Shown in pieces: positions 13,889 through 21,104 of a stretch of 23,812 nt of DNA (its first letter is position 1; every line of letters begins with the position of its first letter). Both the position numbers and the translations under genes were made by a program. The notes beneath the pieces were generated by a model that was given only the letters and a program-made list of their open reading frames with translations, had not been told where the DNA came from and made no database searches. Source of the DNA: a virus; the IMG/VR virus record IMGVR_UViG_3300044816_000005, positions 1 through 23,812 of that record; one strand, written 5' to 3'.

Positions 13889-15145
13889 TTACGTCCAGGT
13901 CGGGGTGACCGTTCCGAAGCCACCGGCGCGGTAGATGGCGAGCGCGAGGCGCTCTTCACCACGAGCCGTGATCAGGTTGTTCTCGAAGTCGTCGACGTTC
14001 GAGTTGGTGAGCTCGACCGTGATGCCCGAGCGACGGAACACCTGGCCGCACTCCTGGAAGCCGCCGACCACGATCTTGCTGGACAGCGGTGCCGGCGTGA
14101 CGACGGTCTTGAGACCCCAGAACTGCATCACGTTGGTGTACTGGCCGTTGCCGTACGAGCCCATGAAGGGGCCACCGGCGTAGTACTGGCCATTGAGATC
14201 CTTGCCGAGCTGGACGTGCTGCCAGTTCAGGGGATCGATGACGATCGCGTCCGGCTCGACGAAGGCGTTGAAGCGGATCGCGGTGATCTGCTTGTAGACC
14301 GCATCGATGACCGTGGTCGCCCCGCCGAGAGCATCGGTGCCCGCGGCCGCGATGTCGGTCTGGAAGCCGCTGCGGCCCAGCAGGCCGGGCACGCTCGGGT
14401 AGCCGGTGCCGACGAGCAGCTCGCTGTCTTCCTTGAGCTTGACGCCGAACATCAGGCGGTTCTCGAGGAAGGACCGGAACGCCGGTGCGTCCTCGATCAT
14501 CTCGTCGGTCATCTTCATCAGGTGGGCGATCTTGCCGACCTGCTCGACGACCCGGGCAACGATGTCGTCCGAGAGCGGCTTCTTGCCCTTCTCTGCCACG
14601 CCGGCCGCGCTGTTGTTGAACGCGGTCTCCTTGACGTAGGAGATCTGGTTGCTCGAGGTCGAGCCCTGGGCGAACAGATCCGCGATGAGCAGCTTGCGGA
14701 ACTTGAGCTCGACGATGCCCGGCAGGTAGTCGGGCATGATCGTGGCGCCCGCAGCACCGGTCGGGAAGCCGTTGGCGAAGGTCGTGCCTTCGTCGATGAT
14801 CCCGGGCACCTTGACCTCGGTGGCGTAGGCGAACCGGCCGCCGTTGGACTTCGCGACCAGAGCGTTGCGATACGCCTCGGACTCGACGACCTGTTGGCCG
14901 ATGCCCTTGGCGCGCTGGATCGCGGCCTCTTCCGCCTTGGCGTCGTCGGCAGCGTCGCCGCCCTTGATCAGGCGCTCGGCCTGCTCCCACATGGCGATCG
15001 AGTCGGAGAAGGTCTTGAGGTCGACCTCGAGCTTGTCGAGCTCGACCTTCTTCTCGGCCTGGGTCATCTCGGCGTTGTCCACGCACGCCTGCGCCTTGAG
15101 GGCGAGGCTGCGCATGCCGTTCTTGGATTCGAGCAGAGTGGGCAC
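13889..15145 (-). CDS. HK97-type major capsid protein (418 aa)
   Basis: GTG at 15143-15145 with CGGAG about 7 nt upstream. The N-terminal 100 residues are a helical, charged delta-domain-like scaffold (LALKAQACVDNAEMTQAEKK, then KVELDKLEVDLKTFSDSIAM), expected to be cut off by the protease encoded upstream. The mature fold then shows typical signals: ATIMPDYLPGIVELKFRKLL, the strand ISYVKETAFNNSAAGVAEKG, and the long helix region VEQVGKIAHLMKMTDEMIED. Next is the P-domain region FLENRLMFGVKLKEDSELLV with GTGYPSVPGLLGRSG, and at the end VVVGG-like and ERLALAIYRAGGF. Length with the propeptide matches HK97-fold proteins. It forms the icosahedral shell. Confidence 0.95.
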   Translation of the reverse strand: MPTLLESKNGMRSLALKAQACVDNAEMTQAEKKVELDKLEVDLKTFSDSIAMWEQAERLIKGGDAADDAKAEEAAIQRAKGIGQQVVESEAYRNALVAKSNGGRFAYATEVKVPGIIDEGTTFANGFPTGAAGATIMPDYLPGIVELKFRKLLIADLFAQGSTSSNQISYVKETAFNNSAAGVAEKGKKPLSDDIVARVVEQVGKIAHLMKMTDEMIEDAPAFRSFLENRLMFGVKLKEDSELLVGTGYPSVPGLLGRSGFQTDIAAAGTDALGGATTVIDAVYKQITAIRFNAFVEPDAIVIDPLNWQHVQLGKDLNGQYYAGGPFMGSYGNGQYTNVMQFWGLKTVVTPAPLSSKIVVGGFQECGQVFRRSGITVELTNSNVDDFENNLITARGEERLALAIYRAGGFGTVTPTWT

Positions 15146-15183
15146 GGTGTTGCTCCGTTCTTGTTTGAAAGGAAGGGGGAGGC

Positions 15184-16182
15184 CTAGTCGGCCGACTGCG
15201 CGAGGATGCTCAGAGCGAACGCCCTCAGTTGCAGGTCGACATCGGACTCGGCGGCGGCGGGCTCGTCGGTGACCTCGGCGGCAGGTTCGTCTGCGGCGGG
15301 GGTTACCGGCTCATCGGCGGCGGCGGGGTCTGTCTGGTCGTCCTGGTCTTGTGTGAGCGACTTGGCGGCCGCGGCAGGCACAACCTGCTCGACCATGGTC
15401 ACGCGAGTCGGCTCACCGAGCTCGACCGTGCCGTCGTCGGCGTAGGTGTAGTCGCATTGCCACTGGCCGCGGAGGTCGCTGCTGCCGCCGACCCGGTACA
15501 CGACCGAGTAATCGAAGGTGGCCAGCGTCCATGCGTACATGTCATCGCCCGGGTAGCGGGAATCGATCGCGTCACTGAGTGCCTGCTGGCGCTGCTCGTA
15601 CGAGCCGGCGACCGCCTTGGTGTCCGCCCGGAATCCCTTGGTCCGGATTCCGTTGGCGATCAGCAGGCGGGTGACTAGCTGGCCGATCTCGGACGGGTCG
15701 GTGGGTGCGGAGGCGGTCAGCTCGGTCGAGAGATCGAGCGCCTTGGAGTTCAGCACGAGCGCCTCGCGGTTGCTCGGGATGGCGACGAATGCGCCGTTGA
15801 GCAGCTCCCGCGTGGTCCGCGTCTTGCCGTCCTTGGTGGACTTCTCGCTCATGAACGCGACCGAGGTCGTCCGGATGTGGCCCTCCTTGACGAGGGTGCG
15901 GCACTCCTGCGCGCGGTCGAGCGAGGAGTAGGTGCCGGACACGATCAGCCGGCCGTCCTTCTCGATGCGCGGTGCACCGGATCCGACCGTCGAGGCGACG
16001 CTCATGCCGTGATCGGTGTCGAAGGTGATGTGCTCGGGTAGCGGCTGCTTCCAGTCCTCGGATGCCAGCTCGTCGCCGTCCCGGTCGAGAGCGGGGGTCG
16101 AGAGGACTACCTCGAAGGTGCCGGGGAAATCGTCATCACTACCCGTGTTGACGATCGCGGCGTCCTTGCGGATCACGTTCAT
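15184..16182 (-). CDS. HK97-type prohead protease (332 aa)
   Basis: ATG at 16180-16182 with AAGGAG just upstream. The N-terminal 150 residues fit the serine prohead protease family (S78): FEVVLSTPALDRDGDELAS, then His58 in HITFDTDHGMSV and Ser107 in EGHIRTTSVAFMSEK, followed by LLNGAFVAIPSNREA. It cleaves the capsid delta domain and itself during head maturation. Residues about 165-265 are an extra domain (SYEQRQQALSDAIDSRYPGD, then YAWTLATFDYSVVYRVGG, then YADDGTVELGEPTRVTMVE) that I have seen in phage protease and scaffold proteins of this group. The last 60 residues are Ala/Glu/Asp-rich, like an internal scaffold tail. Confidence 0.88.
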   Translation of the reverse strand: MNVIRKDAAIVNTGSDDDFPGTFEVVLSTPALDRDGDELASEDWKQPLPEHITFDTDHGMSVASTVGSGAPRIEKDGRLIVSGTYSSLDRAQECRTLVKEGHIRTTSVAFMSEKSTKDGKTRTTRELLNGAFVAIPSNREALVLNSKALDLSTELTASAPTDPSEIGQLVTRLLIANGIRTKGFRADTKAVAGSYEQRQQALSDAIDSRYPGDDMYAWTLATFDYSVVYRVGGSSDLRGQWQCDYTYADDGTVELGEPTRVTMVEQVVPAAAAKSLTQDQDDQTDPAAADEPVTPAADEPAAEVTDEPAAAESDVDLQLRAFALSILAQSAD

Positions 16183-16223
16183 GGTGGCTCCTTCGGAGGT
16201 TGACCGACGACGGCTGGCCGGTT

Positions 16224-16260
16224 CGGGCCCGCGGTAGCACTGAGCGCCACCACGGACCCG
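16224..16260 (-). other. 15-bp RNA hairpin between decoration protein and protease genes
   Basis: In the minus-strand transcript CGGGTCCGTGGTGGC (16260-16246), loop GCTCAGT, then GCTACCGCGGGCCCG (16238-16224) form 15 consecutive pairs including three G-U wobbles. On the plus strand the wobbles would be A-C mismatches, so the structure favours the transcribed strand. There is no T-run. It lies in the 84-nt gap between two head genes and could reduce readthrough or protect upstream mRNA. Confidence 0.55.
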
Positions 16261-16266
16261 TCAGGC

Positions 16267-16647
16267 TCAGTACGCGATGACGTCGTAGCGAACGGTCGAG
16301 GTCTCGGTGTTGCTGGTGGACCCGATGGTGAAGCTGGTGCCGGCGGCCTTGGCCGAGATGAACAGCGCACCGGGTGTGCCGCCCAAAACCCTGCTCGCCA
16401 CGCGGATGACCGAGTTGGCGGTGATCCTGGTGTCGGCGACGACAACCGATCCGGCAACGAGTACGGCGGTGCCGGTCTTCACGCCGGCGATGTAGTCGAG
16501 CGCGGTCCATGCGGTCACGCCATCGCCGACCTTCATCCGGCCGGTGTCGGACTCGACGGCCAGCTCGAACGGCGGAATGACGGGGTTGACCGCGGTGAAG
16601 TCGGCGGCGGTGCCACCGTGCACGCAGTTGTCCTGCAGGTTGCTCAT
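16267..16647 (-). CDS. Capsid decoration / head fibre protein with MTD-N-like motif (126 aa)
   Basis: ATG at 16645-16647 overlaps the portal stop (ATGA). Residues about 27-53 contain the motif pattern of the major tropism determinant N-terminal domain and similar trimeric fibre proteins (FELAVESDTGRMKVGDGVTA, with WTALDYI after it). The C-terminal half (about residues 57-126) is a repetitive beta segment (VAGSVVVADTRITANSVIRV, then GTPGALFISAKAAGTSF and TSNTETSTVRYDVIAY) often seen as a capsid fibre or decoration module in actinophages. It sits between portal and protease, unlike a tail fibre, so I favour a head-surface role. That the protein trimerises is inference. Confidence 0.75.
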   Translation of the reverse strand: MSNLQDNCVHGGTAADFTAVNPVIPPFELAVESDTGRMKVGDGVTAWTALDYIAGVKTGTAVLVAGSVVVADTRITANSVIRVASRVLGGTPGALFISAKAAGTSFTIGSTSNTETSTVRYDVIAY

Positions 16648-18071
16648 GACTTCTCTTTTCTAGGCGGGCGCCCGCCTCGTTTGGTTGGTGGTGCGTATTG
16701 CACGACCGTGCGAGTGCCCTGCTGACGTGAGGCGAGCGCGTCGTCCTGCTGCTGAGCGGCATCGTCTGCAGCGTCCTGGGCGTCGTCGATCTCACCGGGC
16801 GAGGCTGGTGCCTGGGCGGTGATGGTGACGCGCTCAGCCGGGCGGCCCAGCTCCTGCAAGGCGGCGTTGGCGTAGAGCTTGTCGGCGACCGGGCCGGCGT
16901 CGTCGAGATCGAACATCGGCCGACCTTCGGACGGCTTCATGACGCCCTTCTCGATCAGCTGGCCAACGGCAACGGCCCGCTTCTCGAAGTCACCCCGCAG
17001 CACCTCGTCCAGCGCGAAGCGGGCATCCGTCGAGCCGGACAGGTCAAACTCCGGGCGCAGGAAGAAATCGATAGTCGATTCCATATCCTCGAGCCGCGGC
17101 GGCATCGTGTCGCGATACAGCGAGCGCATCTGCTCGGTGATGTTGGAGAAAGTCGCGTGATCGAGGATGTGGATCACGGGCGGCGGCACGTCGTAGACCA
17201 TGCAGCCCTCTTGCAGGTTGAGCTTGCGCGACTCGATGTACTGCATCTCGACGGCCGTGTGCTGGATCGGGACGGGCTTGGCACCCTCCTCGAGCACCAG
17301 AGTGCCGCCGGCCGCGTCGGGCCCGGCGTGATTGCTCATGATTGTCTTCTGCAGGCGGCCGTACGCCTTGTCGCTGAGTGCCGCCGGTGCCGAGATCATG
17401 AGATCCGGGCGAGCGCCCTTCTTCCAGCTCGACGCATTCGCGCGCCGGCTGGCGTCCTCGGCGAGCAGGGTCGAGTTGAGCGACTCGAGCCGGGACAGTC
17501 CGCGCATGAGGTTGTCCGGGTTGTAGCGCAGGAACGGCACGACGTCCTCGGCGGGAACCTTGAGCAGGCCGGCCGACGCGACGCCCAGCGTGAACACGTA
17601 GAAGAGGTGCCACTGCTTGGTCTTGAGATCCTGCTCGCGCAGGATCGCCGTCCGCGACGGGTGCATCGGGAACAGCGCGACGACCTGGCCCGCGACCCGG
17701 ATCTTGAGCCAGAACGCCTCGCCGTAGATCTCATACGTCGATGCGGTCCAGCGCCAGAAGTTGAACGGTGACATCGTGGGGCACGGCGTCTTGAGCAGCT
17801 TGGCGTAGGGCGAGTCGAGCACGAGGTTCTTGCCGCTGGCCGGCGCGTTGTCCCAGACCTGGATCGTCAGGCGTGCGACCGCGTTGGCCAGCTTGTCGAC
17901 GAGCGTCGCAATCATCGGCTGCTTGCGGTACAGCTGGCCGTAGGCGGCGAACTTGTTGGCCAGCTCGAGGCCCTGCTCGGCGTAGAAGTAGCCGGTGGCC
18001 GAGGCGAGCGGCGTGGTTTCGCCAAGCGCCTGCGGTGCGAAGTCGAGCGACTGCCCGCGGGAGATGATCAC
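16644..18071 (-). CDS. Portal protein, HK97 type (475 aa)
   Basis: GTG at 18069-18071 overlaps the preceding stop (GTGA). The sequence follows the HK97-type portal pattern: FAAYGQLYRKQPMIATLVDK and LTIQVWDNAP near the start, LKTPCPTMSPFNFWRWTAST, YEIYGEAFWLKIRVAGQVVA, VPAEDVVPFLRYNPDNLMRG, and the clip/stem region LDHATFSNITEQMRSLYRDT with MESTIDFFLRPEF. The C-terminal tail (about residues 405-475) is Gln/Asp/Ala-rich and basic at the end, usual for the variable portal tail inside the head. It forms the dodecameric ring through which the terminase pumps DNA. Length is normal for the family. Confidence 0.93.
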   Translation of the reverse strand: MIISRGQSLDFAPQALGETTPLASATGYFYAEQGLELANKFAAYGQLYRKQPMIATLVDKLANAVARLTIQVWDNAPASGKNLVLDSPYAKLLKTPCPTMSPFNFWRWTASTYEIYGEAFWLKIRVAGQVVALFPMHPSRTAILREQDLKTKQWHLFYVFTLGVASAGLLKVPAEDVVPFLRYNPDNLMRGLSRLESLNSTLLAEDASRRANASSWKKGARPDLMISAPAALSDKAYGRLQKTIMSNHAGPDAAGGTLVLEEGAKPVPIQHTAVEMQYIESRKLNLQEGCMVYDVPPPVIHILDHATFSNITEQMRSLYRDTMPPRLEDMESTIDFFLRPEFDLSGSTDARFALDEVLRGDFEKRAVAVGQLIEKGVMKPSEGRPMFDLDDAGPVADKLYANAALQELGRPAERVTITAQAPASPGEIDDAQDAADDAAQQQDDALASRQQGTRTVVQYAPPTKRGGRPPRKEKS

Positions 18072-18289
18072 AGGATCTCGGGACGCTGGAAGTATGCGAT
18101 CTCGGCGCGCGGCAGGTACAGCCGGCCGTCGACGCTGACCCGGCCGGTCTTGTCGACGGCGAACGGATCGAGCAACTCGATCGTCGACTCGTCGTGATCG
18201 TCGAGCAGGCCGTCGAAAGTCTCACCGGACTTGAGCGTGATGACGAAACGCTCGCGGAGCATCTGGCGCAGGAGTCGGTCTCGACGCAT
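18068..18289 (-). CDS. 73-aa protein between terminase and portal, Sm-like pattern
   Basis: ATG at 18287-18289 with AGGAG 8 nt upstream that overlaps the terminase stop region. A longer reading of this frame is rejected because it runs over the terminase gene. The protein begins basic (RRDRLLRQMLRERFVITLKS) and contains LKSGETFDGLLDDHDESTIE, then a charged loop and PRAEIAYFQRPEIL. The middle part resembles the Sm1 motif of the Sm/Hfq-like fold (a 'L..G..F.G.L...D....' strand set). Small genes at this place occur in many actinophages and I do not know their function. Possible roles include regulation of terminase-portal contact; RNA binding is speculation from the motif. Confidence 0.75.
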   Translation of the reverse strand: MRRDRLLRQMLRERFVITLKSGETFDGLLDDHDESTIELLDPFAVDKTGRVSVDGRLYLPRAEIAYFQRPEIL

Positions 18290-18299
18290 GGCGCGACTC

Positions 18300-20024
18300 C
18301 TATCCGGGAATGACCAGCGGCTCGCGGGTCTCGTAGATGCTTGGGGTCTCGTGCTCGGCCGCCTGCATGGCGACCGCGAGGGCTGTTGCCGCGGCAGAGA
18401 ATCCGTCGATCTTGTCCATCGACTTGGCCTTGTCGGGCTTGATGTTTCCGTTCGAGTCGATGTAGACGCGGAGGTTGTCGGCCATCCAGCGAAAGACCGG
18501 ATTGCCGCCGTGGCGGAACAACGGCTTGGCCGCGGTGCCCTTGAGCACCAGGCGCTCGATCTCCTTGAGCGGAGCCGAGAGCGACGCCACACCCTGGGCC
18601 ACGCCGACCATGAGGTCCTCGTCCTCGTTCTGCAGGTCAACGACCAGCTGCGAGGCGTGCCACCGGTCGTAACCGATGTTCTTGACGTCGAAGGTTTCCA
18701 GATCCTTGTGCGCCTGCGTGGCGATCCAGTCGTAGTCGGTCACGTCGCCCGGGGTGAGGGTGAGGTGTCCGCTCTTGACCCAGCCCGAGGCCGTGCGCTG
18801 CGTCCGCTTGTCGAGAGCGTCGAGCGATGCCTCGGGCGTGTAGAACCGGGCCAGCACGTCGTAGCCACCGCGGTCGGCGTCCGGGAACAGCCAGACCAGC
18901 GCGGTGATGTCCGAGACCGAGCCGAGGTCGATGCCGCCCCACGCCTTGCGGCCGGCGAGCTTCTGCTCGTCGATGATCGAGGCGTTGCGATCCCAGCGGG
19001 TCAGGTCGATGAACCGAGCATCGAGCGATGAACGGATGCCGAGGTGCAGCCGCTCGTAGGACGCCATGGCGACCGGGTTGGCCTTGGCTTTGTCGGCCGC
19101 CTGCTTCATGAACGAGCGGCTCGGCGTCACCGGGTACAGCGGGTTGGCATTCGCAATCGTCTGCTCGCTGAACGGGTCTTCGCGCCTATCCGCTGCGAAC
19201 ACCACGCCGTACATCGCCGGCGCCTTGAAGACGCGGGCGGCGATCTTCTCGATGAGGTCACGCCGCTGGGCGTAGACCGATGTGACCTGGCCATCGTCCG
19301 CAGTCGTGATGATGAAGACCAGCGGTTGCGACCGGGCACCCGTGCCGGACTCGATCGCCTCGAGCAGGTCGGGGGACTTGTGCACGTGCAGCTCGTCAAC
19401 CAGGCCGCCGTGCACGTTGGCACCGTGGGCGAGGTCACCGCGGGAGCTGACCGCCTTGACGACCGAGCCGTCTCTCGCCTTGATGATCTCGGACTTGAGC
19501 GCACGCACGCCCGCGTCGAGCAGCACCTTTGACGACTTGGCGACCGCGGCCAGCGGCTTGTATGCCTGGCCGGCCTGGTCGCGTGACGCGGCGCCCAGGA
19601 TTACCTGCGCTCCCGGCTCGTCATCGGCGAAGCCGAGGTACATCGCGAGGCTGGCGACCAGTGTGGTCTTGGCGCCCTTGCGGGGCATCTCGACGTAGGC
19701 GTCGCGGATGATCCGGCGGTTGACGCCGTCCTCGTCCGGGGCGACCCAGCCGAAGACGGGGGCGATGATGTAGGCGACCTGCACCGCGGCCGGCACGATC
19801 GGCGTGTTGGCCCACTTGCCCTGCGTGTGCTTGAGCTTGCCGAGCGCGGTGATGACCTTGTCGACCTTGGCCGGATCGAAGACCGCGCCTTTGACGGTGC
19901 GCGGCTCGGGTGTCCGGATCAGCGGGACGCAGGTCGGGATCTCGTAGCCGCGCGATTCGAGGTACCAGAGAATCTCGGGCGAGAGCTTGGCCGAGAGCCT
20001 AAGCGAACGGGTTGCTCTCGCCAT
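18300..20024 (-). CDS. terL: Terminase large subunit (574 aa, Terminase_1 type)
   Basis: ATG at 20022-20024 with AAGGGAG 6 nt upstream; the start overlaps the small subunit's end by 26 nt. The ATPase half shows a Walker A at residues 114-121 (PRKGAKTT, Ala instead of the usual Gly before Lys) and a Walker B at about 206-211 (GGLVDE). The nuclease half has Asp366 in WGGIDLGSVSDITALVWL and late motifs DRWHASQLVVDL and FRWMADNLRVY. Length and order fit the Terminase_1 family. It is the motor that translocates DNA into the prohead and cuts it, acting with the small subunit and probably the HNH protein. Packaging is therefore likely cos-type. Confidence 0.95.
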   Translation of the reverse strand: MARATRSLRLSAKLSPEILWYLESRGYEIPTCVPLIRTPEPRTVKGAVFDPAKVDKVITALGKLKHTQGKWANTPIVPAAVQVAYIIAPVFGWVAPDEDGVNRRIIRDAYVEMPRKGAKTTLVASLAMYLGFADDEPGAQVILGAASRDQAGQAYKPLAAVAKSSKVLLDAGVRALKSEIIKARDGSVVKAVSSRGDLAHGANVHGGLVDELHVHKSPDLLEAIESGTGARSQPLVFIITTADDGQVTSVYAQRRDLIEKIAARVFKAPAMYGVVFAADRREDPFSEQTIANANPLYPVTPSRSFMKQAADKAKANPVAMASYERLHLGIRSSLDARFIDLTRWDRNASIIDEQKLAGRKAWGGIDLGSVSDITALVWLFPDADRGGYDVLARFYTPEASLDALDKRTQRTASGWVKSGHLTLTPGDVTDYDWIATQAHKDLETFDVKNIGYDRWHASQLVVDLQNEDEDLMVGVAQGVASLSAPLKEIERLVLKGTAAKPLFRHGGNPVFRWMADNLRVYIDSNGNIKPDKAKSMDKIDGFSAAATALAVAMQAAEHETPSIYETREPLVIPG

Positions 20025-20448
20025 CGTCGGCTCCCTTCGCGGCGGGGGTGCGGGCCCGCGCCACGAAGGTCATGCCGAGCTGGGCTGCGTACTTGAGGAA
20101 CATCTCGGACTCGGCCCGGAACACTGCCTCGGCCGGGTGCTTGCGCGCGTCGTTCTCGCGATCGATCACCGTGACCGTGTCGCCGACCTCATCGGCCGCG
20201 ACCCGTGCCATCAGGAAGTGGCGCAGGGCAAGCTCGACGGCCGGCGCGTCCGAGGGGGCGATCAGGCCGGTGCGGTCGAGCTCGGGCACGATCTGATCCC
20301 AGAGCAGGGAGAGCGCCGGGTTGTCGGTGACGGTCTGAGGCTTGGTCGGCGCGACCTTCGGCACCATCTCGGCGGCCGTGTCGGCGGTCTCGGTGTCGGT
20401 GACGGCCCGGAGGTGGACCGGGAGCTTGAGCGCGCCGCGTGCTCCCAT
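19999..20448 (-). CDS. terS: Terminase small subunit (149 aa, P27-type)
   Basis: ATG at 20446-20448 is chosen over an earlier in-frame ATG because GAGGTG lies 6 nt upstream and the earlier part would cover the cos-like palindrome. The product starts MGARGALKLPVHLRAV, the short N-terminal peptide usual in P27-type small terminases, followed by a helix block (LSLLWDQIVPELDRTGLIAP, then ALRHFLMARVAADEVGDTV) and KHPAEAVFRAESEMFLKYAA, QLGMTF. It recognises the packaging site and delivers DNA to the large subunit. The candidate site lies directly upstream at 20449-20638. It ends inside the large subunit gene. Confidence 0.88.
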   Translation of the reverse strand: MGARGALKLPVHLRAVTDTETADTAAEMVPKVAPTKPQTVTDNPALSLLWDQIVPELDRTGLIAPSDAPAVELALRHFLMARVAADEVGDTVTVIDRENDARKHPAEAVFRAESEMFLKYAAQLGMTFVARARTPAAKGADDGESNPFA

Positions 20449-20638
20449 GCTGATCACCTCACGTATGGACGGAAACGGACACATTGACCTTTTAGGTCAA
20501 TGTGGACCAAAGAAAAGACCGAAATGATCATCGGTGTACGGAAGCGAACCCCTGTCGGTGGCGACCCCCTTGGGCATTAGAGATCTTTCGACCCCTATGT
20601 CCGTTTCGGGCACCGGCTCGCATCGTGGTGAATGACAG
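20449..20638. other. Candidate cos region between the HNH and small terminase genes
   Basis: This 190-bp non-coding stretch lies where HK97-like phages with an HNH gene beside terS carry their cos site. It contains three direct repeats of GCGAACCCCT type: 20544-20553, 20561-20570 (GCGACCCCCT) and 20588-20596 (TCGACCCCT). It also has a 10-bp inverted repeat framing them: GAAACGGACA (20472-20481) and TGTCCGTTTC (20599-20608), plus the palindrome at 20480-20504. Repeated short sites are what a small terminase needs for binding. The exact nick position cannot be read from sequence alone. Confidence 0.5.
20480..20504. promoter_or_regulatory. 25-bp palindrome upstream of the small terminase gene
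   Basis: Perfect 11-bp arms CACATTGACCT and AGGTCAATGTG are separated by TTT (20491-20493). The element lies 31 bp upstream of the terS start, within the cos-like region. It could be a protein-binding operator, part of the terminase recognition site, or a transcript hairpin. No T-run follows on the minus strand, so a terminator is less likely. Confidence 0.6.
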
Positions 20639-20971
20639 TCACCGCTCGCCGTAGCGAGCGTGGCACGACAGGCACAGCGGGCGCATGCGGTGATGAGCGT
20701 CAGGATCGCTCGCACCTCGCTCGACGAGCGAGCGCCGCGTCTCTGGCCAATGGTCGGGCACCTCGGCCAGCACACCACACAGCACGCACAGCGGGTGCTC
20801 TCGCAGGAAGCCCGGCCGTACGTACGTGCGCCATCGGTAGCCGTAGCCTCGCTGCTCAGGTGATGCACGTGAGCTGTCATGCCTGGCCTTGCGCTGCCTC
20901 GTGCACGTGGGGCAGCGACCACGCACCAGTGCCTTGCATCGTGGGCACAGACGCGCTGGTGCGTTCGGCAT
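20639..20971 (-). CDS. HNH endonuclease beside terminase (110 aa)
   Basis: ATG at 20969-20971; no clear ribosome site is visible, so the start is less certain. The N-terminus has two Cys pairs, Cys9/Cys12 and Cys20/Cys23 (CPRCKALVRGRCPTC), which could form a zinc knuckle. The core GYGYRWRTYVRPGFLREHPL leads to Cys62/Cys65 (CVLCG) and the Asp73-His74 pair (PDHWPETRRS). The end has HHRMRPLCLSCHARYGER with Cys100, Cys103 and His104. This is the HNH type commonly encoded next to small terminases, where in HK97-like phages it is needed for specific cutting at cos. The first residues and missing ribosome site suggest weak or coupled translation. Confidence 0.88.
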   Translation of the reverse strand: MPNAPARLCPRCKALVRGRCPTCTRQRKARHDSSRASPEQRGYGYRWRTYVRPGFLREHPLCVLCGVLAEVPDHWPETRRSLVERGASDPDAHHRMRPLCLSCHARYGER

Positions 20972-20995
20972 TCAGCGTGGGCCACGGCAAGGCGA

Positions 20996-21025
20996 GGGCC
21001 CCGCACCACGTGGGTGACGGGGCCC
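20996..21025. terminator. Strong GC hairpin between regulator and packaging genes
   Basis: GGGCCCCG (20996-21003) pairs with CGGGGCCC (21018-21025) over 8 bp, and CACC pairs with GGTG inside it after a one-base bulge. On the minus strand it lies 80 nt past the stop of the 312-aa gene and 25 nt before the HNH gene. It has no T-run and may be a factor-independent terminator of the GC-rich kind or an attenuator that separates the upstream gene set from the packaging module. A (TG)n run (21031-21042) flanks it. Confidence 0.5.
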
Positions 21026-21104
21026 TGCACTGTGTGTGTGGTGAGGCGTGCAGTCCGGATCTCCAGACACTTCTAACGCCTTACTCACGGGACTGTGACA
21101 CACG

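Noticed and set aside
13802-15187. 461-codon plus-strand open frame
   Set aside because: Antisense to the major capsid gene, with Asp/Arg/Gly/Leu-rich composition typical of a shadow frame.
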